DNA from: Xenopus tropicalis
Lineage: Eukaryota; Chordata; Amphibia; Anura; Pipidae
Direction of reading: 5' to 3'
Assembly: GCF_000004195.4 (NCBI RefSeq)
Contig: NC_030679.2
Location: 151,342,284 to 151,406,283 of the forward strand
Length of the DNA stretch: 64,000 nt
Shown: one piece after another, positions 12,501-21,500 of the stretch
How the letters are laid out: every line of letters begins with the position of its first letter
How positions within the stretch are numbered: position 1 is the first letter of the stretch
Made by a program: the position numbers and the translations under genes
The notes under the pieces: model-generated
The model's database searches: none
Told to the model about the DNA's origin: nothing
Seen by the model: the letters and a program-made list of their open reading frames with translations, nothing else

Positions 12501-15500
12501 GAGTTACGCGCACGCGCATGAGATCGAAGATCTCCCGAGCGAGTCAGTTTTGGAAGAAAGGTGCGGTTGGTAAACTGCTCAAGTCAGAGATTAACTTGTC
12601 ATGTCTTAGACGCGTGGCACTGTTGTTATATTGAAGCAAGTGAGTAAGTTATATATATGGGAGGGGTATATTGAAGCAATAGGCAGGAGTTATAGGGGAG
12701 GATGGTAATAATGGAGGCAATGGGAGGAGTTATAAGAGAGGGTTTTATATGACAGGCAATGGGGAGTTTAAAGGATCTAGGTGAAACTGGCAAGTCCTGG
12801 GGGTTCTGGCAAATGCCAGAGGGGCTGCTGTAAGTGCACAAGATGCGACAGTCACTATTGGGCCTGTGGGGGAGGCACGCTCCAGTGAACATTGAAATCT
12901 CCGGGGCGCTATTTTGAATGACCGCAGTCCGGGTATAAGGGGGGGGCCGAAGAGCTTCACGACAAGGGTTAGGATAAAAGTGTTGAGTTTAAGCTGGTAC
13001 CCTCGGGAAGCAGGATAATGACCCATGCACTCTGTGCCGCATCGTGGTAGGAGGATGAGTTTATTTAGCGGAGGAGTTTAGGCAGCCAGGAGGAGGCGAG
13101 TCTTGTGTGTTGTTTTCGCTAAGACCGGTGTCAACGAGAGGTGGTATGTACACACACAGGCGCACGAGTGGTAGCAGTTTCCGTAACCGACCGATGATTT
13201 ATTGTCGACTAGATGCCTCTGAATGACACCGTTAGACTGCATATTCGAAAATGGATAATGCTCTGGTCTCCCGCAGCCTCGGCTATAATGAATCTAGCTG
13301 ATGGTCTGACCGTCTGTGCAGACGCGTGGCGCTTCAGACCGTGAGAAATCGTGACTCGCGCGCGAGTTCCGGAGGATCAGTAATAGAGCCTGCGCCGAAA
13401 ACCCGAGCGGATAACGACTGAGCCGTTGTAGGTGCCGAGGATGAGAGCTTAACGAACATTGTACGCAGTACGTGCCGGTGTGTAGGAGGAGCGGGTAGGG
13501 CTATATACTGATCAGTTGAGTCGAGAGTTGTCCCACTGCTGCTCTTCATGAGTGGGGAAGAAAGGATGTCAACAAGCACTGACAAAATCCTGTGATACCA
13601 ATGGTGGACGTAAGTGAGATTGTGGCTGGCGTAGCACTCTATCAACAAGGGGAGACTCCCAGTCGAGTACGGACCTGCGCTGGGCATCTCTGAACGCCGG
13701 CCTGCGAACGAACTACCTCCCTCATCCTCAGGCGTGGGCGATTGTGGGGCTGAGAGAAATATATGGGGGTGGGGTGGTGTGGGGCTTTTTCCTTGATGGA
13801 CGTGCTTATACCTTTCTGTGTTTCGTCCCAGGCTAGACTCATCTGCGGGTAGCGAGCACTCTCAGAAACGCCACTAGGCTTTCTCTTTAGAATCCTAACC
13901 TAGCCAGTGCATTATCGCCGGCGGGGAGGAGCTGCGAGGCACAGCAGAAGCGCCTGGTGTAAGTCGCCCGGGGCCTTGTCAGCAGCCATCTAATGGCCCT
14001 GGATTAGTATCTTACGCATATAGCTGGCCGCAGCCTGGTTATACTGGGATGGGCGCGCCCAGTGGAGCATCTTTTGTGGCAGCCACGCCCGGGGTGCTGC
14101 CTCTGAAGTCTCCAGAAACACTATATGATCCATCTAAAGAAGGGCGATACTTTCATGAAATAGAAATGTAGATCATTATCTTCATTTATTAGCTCGATAT
14201 ATAGAAACATCTTCACTTCTCTCTCATCTGATGGCAGGACAGCTGGAGTCAGTTAGTGACTTTTTGGGGTGGGCGGTTGCACCCCTTTGCCCGCAGGAGA
14301 ATGTATTAGGATGCTTACAGTTTAAATACACCAGAAACCTGTCTCTCTAGCATTGGCATAGCGGATTTGTGCCGGAGGTCAGTCAATGCTGAGCAACCTA
14401 GTCAGCTCTCTCGCCATAAAAGAGAGAAATGTAGAAAGACATTTGAATTCACAATGTAGATCTCCCCTTTGAGGCTCATTACTGCAGTTCCGGAACTTCT
14501 TCCTCCAGTTTGACCCTGGCCCTGTTGCTGGGCCTGGTTCAACATGTGCTGCCCCCTGGCTGCCTCCCTGGTTCCTGCGATCGTATGATAGTCATTAATG
14601 GCCCCTGTTTTTATGTTTTTAGCCTCCAGCCCCTCGGAGCTGGGCCCTGTGGATCAATGCAGTCCGGTGCGGTTACGGAACTGTCGGCCCCCCATTGATG
14701 AGAAAGCTCTGTTGGCTCAGCTCCGCAAGGTACATGCCCTTCTCCTATGCCCACTCTGCACCCCAGCCTTTCTTCTTACTCCCATTAGAGGCAGATCTTT
14801 TCTGCCCCCCCCCCCCAGATTCCTTGTGGGTAACCCCAGAAATGTAAGTTTCCAGGGTGACTTAGGCAGAAGATGGTCCAGCCCCTGCAGGGTGGTACCA
14901 GAGTAGCCCCCTCCCATTTCAGGGTGGTACCAGAGTAGCCCCCTCCCATTTCAGGGTGGTACCAAAGTAGCCCCCTTCCATTTCAGGGTGGTACCAAAGT
15001 AGCCCCCTCCCATTTCAGGGTGGTAGAAGGGGTTTCCAAATAGATCTTGTGGGAGTAGAGCTATTGGGGGGGGTGGGGGGAATTGGAATGTGTCCCCTTC
15101 ACCTCCCATATTATACGAGAGTCACGCCCAACAAAACATTTCTGCGCTCCTGACTGTCTCTTCCGCCTCGGCCCAGGACATTGAGCTCTCGTCTGACACG
15201 TCACGGCTGTGCCGGGGCGAGCCTCATTGGGGAGCTCTCTCGCCAAACCGCACACGGAGTGATACTGGTGCAGCAACCTGCTGCAAATCACCTGCGGCCT
15301 CGTACCATCCCCTCGCATTGTTCACCACGTTCTCTGTCCTCATCGCCCAGCACGTGGTAAGTGGCGCCCGCATCCCTAAGGGGCAATAGGTGGCTTCTTG
15401 GGCTGACCGACTGACCGGCTTGAACTGAGGGGAGGGGTAACTTCACCTCGCACATTCTCTTCCTTTCTCAGAGTCGTTTTGACTCCTTTCTCAGCCCGTG

Positions 15501-18500
15501 AGTCCCAAACTCAACCTCGCAGTCAAGAGGCAGGAAGATGGTACCCACGTGAATATGAGTTTGCTGGAATGCCCTGGCAGGATCGGGGTCCTGAGGTAAC
15601 TGGCTCTCTGAATTCCCTGGTACCCGCCAATAATGGGTAGCGTTGTCTCTAGTGGGCCTGTACCCGCGGGGGGCATTATCCTTCGCCTCGGTCTTCTAAT
15701 TCCCTTTCCCTGGGGCGCTCCAAGTAGTGGTGTAGGTGTCTCTAGTGAGCGGCTGTACCTGCGGGGAGGGTGGGGGGGGCATCTATGCCTGTACCCTGTC
15801 TCTAATTCGCCTGCCGCGACCCACAATATGGGCTAGTGTCTCTGTGCCTAGTACCGCGGGGGGCATCTATCCTCCTTTGTCTCATAATTCCTTGCGCCCA
15901 CGCAATATGGGGTAGTGTGTCTCTAGTGCCTGTACCTCGGGAGCGCAATCTATCCTCGCCTGTCTCTAATTCCTCTGTGGGCGCCCGCGGCAATATGAGG
16001 TAGTGATCTCTAGGTGGGCCCATGTACCGCCGGGGGGCAATCTATCCTCCCTGTCTCTAATTCGCTTCGCGGCCCCAATATGGGTAGTAGTCTCTAGTGC
16101 TGTACCTCGGGGGGCAATCTATCTCTCCCTGTCTGCTAATTCCGCTATGCGCGCCCACAATATGGGTAGCTGTCTCCTAGTGCCCGTGTAAGCTCGGGCG
16201 TGGGGCATCCTATGCCTCCGCTGTCTCTAAATTCCCCTGCACCCCCAATAATGGTAAGTGTCTCCTAGTCGGCCTGTACCACTCGGGGGGCAATCTATCC
16301 TCCCCTCGATCTACTAAATTCGCGCTGGGTCGCGCCCCAATAATCGGTAGTAGTTACTAAGTGCCTTAACCGTCGGGGGCGATCTGATTGGCCTACGCGT
16401 GCTTCACTCCTAATTCGCGCTGCGCCTTCAATATCGGATACGTGTTCTTCTAGTGCCCTGTACCTCGGGGGGCGATCTATCCTCACCTGTCTCGTAATTC
16501 CCGCCTGAGCGCTTGCCAATATGCACGGGTAGTAAATGCTTCTGCTAGATTCCTGTACCTCGGTGGAGCGGTGAGGGGGGTAAATTTCAACATCTATCCT
16601 CCCTTGTCTCTAATTCCTGCGCCACTGGCAATATGGGTAGTGTACTCCCTAGTGCCTGTACCGTCGGCGGGCATCTCATCCTCCCTGTCTCCTAAATTCC
16701 TCTGCTGCCCTCCGCAAATAATGGGTAGTGTCTCTAGTGCCTGTCCGTCGGGGAGGGTGGGGGGGCATCTATTCCCTCCCCGTGTGCTCGTAATTCACTG
16801 CGCAGGCCGACACAATTATGGGTAGGACTGTCTCTAGAGTGGCCTGTACCGCGGGGGGGCATCTAATCCGTCCTGTCTCTACATTCCCTGCGCCCCAATA
16901 TGGAGTAGGTGTCTCTAGTGCTGTACCGTCGGGGCGGGGGCATACTATCCTCCCCTGTCACTCTAATTCCCTGCTGGCCCGGCATATGGGTAGGGCAAGT
17001 CTCTAGTGGCCTGTAGCACCGGGGGGCGCGATATCTATCCTCCCCTCGTCTTCTAATTCCCTGGGCGCCTCCAATATGCAGGTGTGAGGTAGTGTCTCTA
17101 GTGCCTGTACCTCGGGGGGGGGGGGGGCAATCTATCTCTCCCTGTCTCTAATTCCCTGCGCCCCAATATGGGTAGTGTCTCTAGTGCCTGTACCTCGGGG
17201 GCATCTATCCTCCCTGTCTCTAATTCCCTGCGCCCCAATATGGGTAGTGTCTCTAGTGCCTGTACCTCGGGGGGCATCTATCCTCCCCCGTGTCTCTAAT
17301 TCTCCTGCGCCCCAATATGGGTAGTGTCTCTAAGTGCCTGTACCTCGGGGGGCATCTATCCTCCCTGTCTCTAATTCCCTGCGCCTCAATATGGATAGTG
17401 TCTCTAGTGCCTGTACCTCGGGGGCATCTATCCTCCCTGTCTCTAATTCCCTGCTCCCAATATGGGTAGTGTCTCTAGTGCCTGTACCTCGGGGGCATCT
17501 ATCCTCCCTGTCTCTAATTCCCTGCGCTCCAATATGGGTAGTGTCTCTAGTTCCTGTACCTCGGGGAGGGTGGGGGGGCATCTATCCTCCCTGTCTCTAA
17601 TTCCCTGCGCCCCAATATGGGTAGTGTCTCTAGTGCCTGTACCCGGGGGGGCATCTATCCTCCCTGTCTCTAATTCCCTGGCGGCCAGCCCAATATGGGT
17701 AGTGTCTCTAGTGCCTGTACCCGGGGGGGCATCTATCCTCCCTGTCTCTAATTCCCTGCGCCCCAATATGGGTAGTGTCTCTAGTGCTGTACCTCGGGGG
17801 GGGGGCATCTATCCTCCCTGTCTCTAATTCCTGTGCCCCAATAATGAAGGGTAGTGTCTCTAGTGCCTGTACCTCGAGGGGTGAGGGGGGGGGGGGGGGC
17901 ATCTATCCTCCCTGTCTCTAATTCCCTGCGCCCCAATATGGGTAGTGTCTCTAGTGCCTGTACCTCGGGGAGCATCTATCCTCCCTGTCTCTAATTCCCT
18001 GCGCCCCAATATGGGTAGTGTCTCTAGTGCCTGTACCTCGGGGATCGGGGGTGCGGGGGGGCATCTATCCTCCCTGTCTCTAATTCCCTGCGCCCCAATA
18101 TGGGTAGTGTCTCTAGTGCCTGTACCCCGGGGGCATCTATCCTCCCTGTCTCTAATTCACCTGCGCCCACAATGATGGGTAGACTTAGTCCTCTAGCTGC
18201 CTCGATACCTCATTGGGGAGGGTGGGGGGTGGCATCTATGCCTCCCCTGTCTCTAATTCCACTGCGCCTGTGTCAGGGCCAATGTATCGGGTGCTGTCTC
18301 TAAAGTAGGCCTGGTACCCTCGGCGTCAGGCAGTGGGGCATTATTCCTCACGCGCCTGTCTCTAAATTCTAGGCGACCCCAATCAATGGGTAGTTGGTCT
18401 CTAGTGCCTTACCGAGTTGGGGAGGGTACCGGGGGGCATCTATCTGCTCCCGCTGTCTCTAAATTCCTTGCGTCCCCAATATGGGTGAGTGTCTCTAGTT

Positions 18501-21500
18501 GGCCTGTACCTCGGGAGGGTGGGCTGGGCGAGCATCTATCCGTCCGCTGTCTCACACGCGTGGGTCAGCACGCATCTCTGTTCAGGTTCGCCACAACCTC
18601 GTACCACAATGCTCTGTATTCCTTGTGGCCGCCTATAATAGCTTACTGTGTTAATGCTCGGATAATAATAGGGGCGCAGTGGGTAACCACCCATTCCTCA
18701 CCCCTGTCTACGACAGCTAATTGGCTGCCGTCTGGATAATTGCAGCCCACCATGGGGAATGGGGTTAATGAGGCACTGGCCTGACGCCATATGAGCCGTT
18801 CCTAGTTATCAGTTTACTGTGCCTGTATATAGAGAGATGTAGCTGCTTCTGTCTGTGCAGAGCTTCATTGTAATAACGTGTCATTATTTCTTCTGGCTTT
18901 GCTCCCCCCCCTGCCCGCTCGGTGTCACCGCCACCACTCTATCTTATTGGTCTCCTACCCCCCCCTCACTGCCTCCGCCTGTCATTGCCCCCCCCGTACA
19001 GTCGACCGCAGCACTACTATGCCTTATGACCTCCTTCCTCCCCGCTGCTGCCACTCCCCCCACTCTATCCTCTTCATACTCCTACCCCTGCCTCATGCGG
19101 CTCTACCCAGACCTACCACTCTACTTCCTTATAAAAACCTCCTACACGCCTCACCTCTGCTCCCCCCAGCGCCCCGTCTATCCTTATATTGCACTCTATC
19201 CACAACCCTCTACTGCTCCCCCCCCCGCTCTAGAGGTCCTATATCGACCTCGCCTAGCCTCCTACCCCCCTCTGCGTCCCCACTCGGCGCTCTAATCCTT
19301 ATACCTCTACCACCCGCCCTCTGCTCCCCCCCCCGCACTCTATCCTTATACCTCCTAACCCCCCCTGCCCCCCCGCTTCTATTCCTTACTACCTCCTACC
19401 CAAATCCCGTGCCTCTGGACTCCCGTCCCCCCGCCTAGATCCTTATACACCTCCTACCCTCCTACCCCGCCCTCTGCTCCCCCCGCTGCTCTATCCTTAT
19501 ACCATCCTAATCCCCGCCACTAGCTTGCTTCCCACGCATGCTTTATCCTTGATACCCAGCTAGATCCTACCACCACCACGCCCCTCTGCACCCCCCTGCC
19601 TCTTATTGCCTGGCTGTATATCCTCCTACGCGCTCGCGCTCCTGCTCCCCCGCCGCTCTATCCTTATACCATTCCTACCCCCTGCTGCTCCAGACGCCCA
19701 GCTGTACTGCTCTACCCATCTCCCTTATAAACCTCCCTACCGTGGTCCCTCTGCTCCACCCCTGCTCTATCCTGTATAACAACGCTCCCTCACCCCCCCT
19801 CTGAGCTAATACCCCCCCGCGCTTCTATCCTTATAATATCCAGTCACTACCCCCTCTGCTCCGTGCCCACCCCGCTCTACTATCGCTTATAATCACCCTG
19901 CCTACTGCTCAGCTCTGCTTCCCCCCTCTTCTTCCTTATACCCGACTATCCGCCGCCTCCTCCTCGTGCTCCCGACGCGATCCGCCGCTTCCCTTATACC
20001 TCCTACACCCCCCTCCCCTCTGTCCCGGCGCGCCTGCTTCTATCCTTATACCTTCCCTTCACCCCACCCTCCGCCCTGCTCTATCCTTATCACCATATAA
20101 CGCCCTACCGCCTCCCCCCTCCCTCTGCTCCCCCACCCTAGCTCTATCCTTATACTACGCTATCCCCCTCCCCTCTGGCTCCCCCATCAGCTGGGTCGCG
20201 TTCTATCCTGTATTACACCTCGACTTACCCCGCCGGCCCCTTCCCCGCCTCCTGCTCGCAGGCAACACTCCTCCCTGCTCTATACACCTTATACCTCCTA
20301 GCTGCTACCATCATCATGCTCCTTCCGCCCCTGCTCTATCCTTATATCCGGACCCCTGCAACAACCGCGCCACCCTCGTCCCCTCTGCTCCTCCCAGGAA
20401 TAGTACACGAGCTCTGATCACTTAATACCGCCCTAAACCCCCACCTCCCCTCTAGCTGCTCTCATTACTGCTCTATCCTTATACCGCCCCTTCCCCCCCT
20501 CCGCCTCTGCTCCCGCCGCGACCCGGCTACTAATCCTTAATACCGCCCTACCCCCCTGGCCCCTTCCTACTCTTCGCTCGCCCTCTAACTCTCTCTTCTG
20601 CTCTATCCTATATACGCACCACGGAGTCGCACCTAAGCCACGCCGCCTCCCATCTGCCTCCGCCCCGCTCTATCCTTATACGACCCCTCTAACGACCCGC
20701 TCCTCTCGCCGCTCTACTTGCTGCCTCTTCTGGCTGTATCGCTTATCTTCCTACCTCCACTCCCCACTCCGCTTTCCCCGCTGGCCCGGCGTGACCTGTG
20801 CCCTCCTACTAAGACCATGCTCCGATGGAACACACCGATGCCGCTGTCCTATTGCTTGCCGCTTAACTGCCCAGTGACAATTAAACACCCTGCTGCACCA
20901 ACGGTTCACTCTGTGCCCCCTCTAACCTAATCCACCTCTAGACCATGCCCACCCTGCCGGTATTCGTGTCCTATTGCTTTGCCATTCCACTCGCGTACAA
21001 TTAACGCGCTGCCCGTAACCCCTTGTCCGCCCCCTCTAGAGGCCTACTGCTACTGCATATTGCCTACCTGGCTGACCGTCTCGCTAGTTCTCTATTGCTT
21101 GCCCCTTCTCGTCGTGACAATAACCCCTGCTGCCAGTCGTAGCACACTGTGCCCCCTCTACCACTCTCCATGCCACCACTGCCGGCTGTTTGCCTATTGG
21201 CCTTGGGCGACTCTTACTGCCATCCTGGTATAGCGAATTAACCCGGCTTTAGCTCAGCCGTGACTATCCTGTGCCCACACATCTACCACTCTGCCATGCC
21301 ACACTCCTGCCGCGCTGTTTTCCTTATTCGCTTGCCGCTTCCTCCTGTAAACATTAAACACCCCTGCTGCGCCCGTTGGTAGGGCCGAATGGTGGCCCAC
21401 ACTCCTGACTAGCCACTCTCACCATGGCCACCCTGCCGCTAGTTACCTATTGGCTTGGACGCCTTTGCTACACGTACAATAACGCGCGACACACCTCGCT

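Noticed and set aside
15177..15595. lrch4 as a pseudogene because of frameshifts in the CH exons
   Set aside because: Introns and repeats around have the same density of indels, and the exons before and after in clean sequence are intact. Sequencing error is the simpler explanation.
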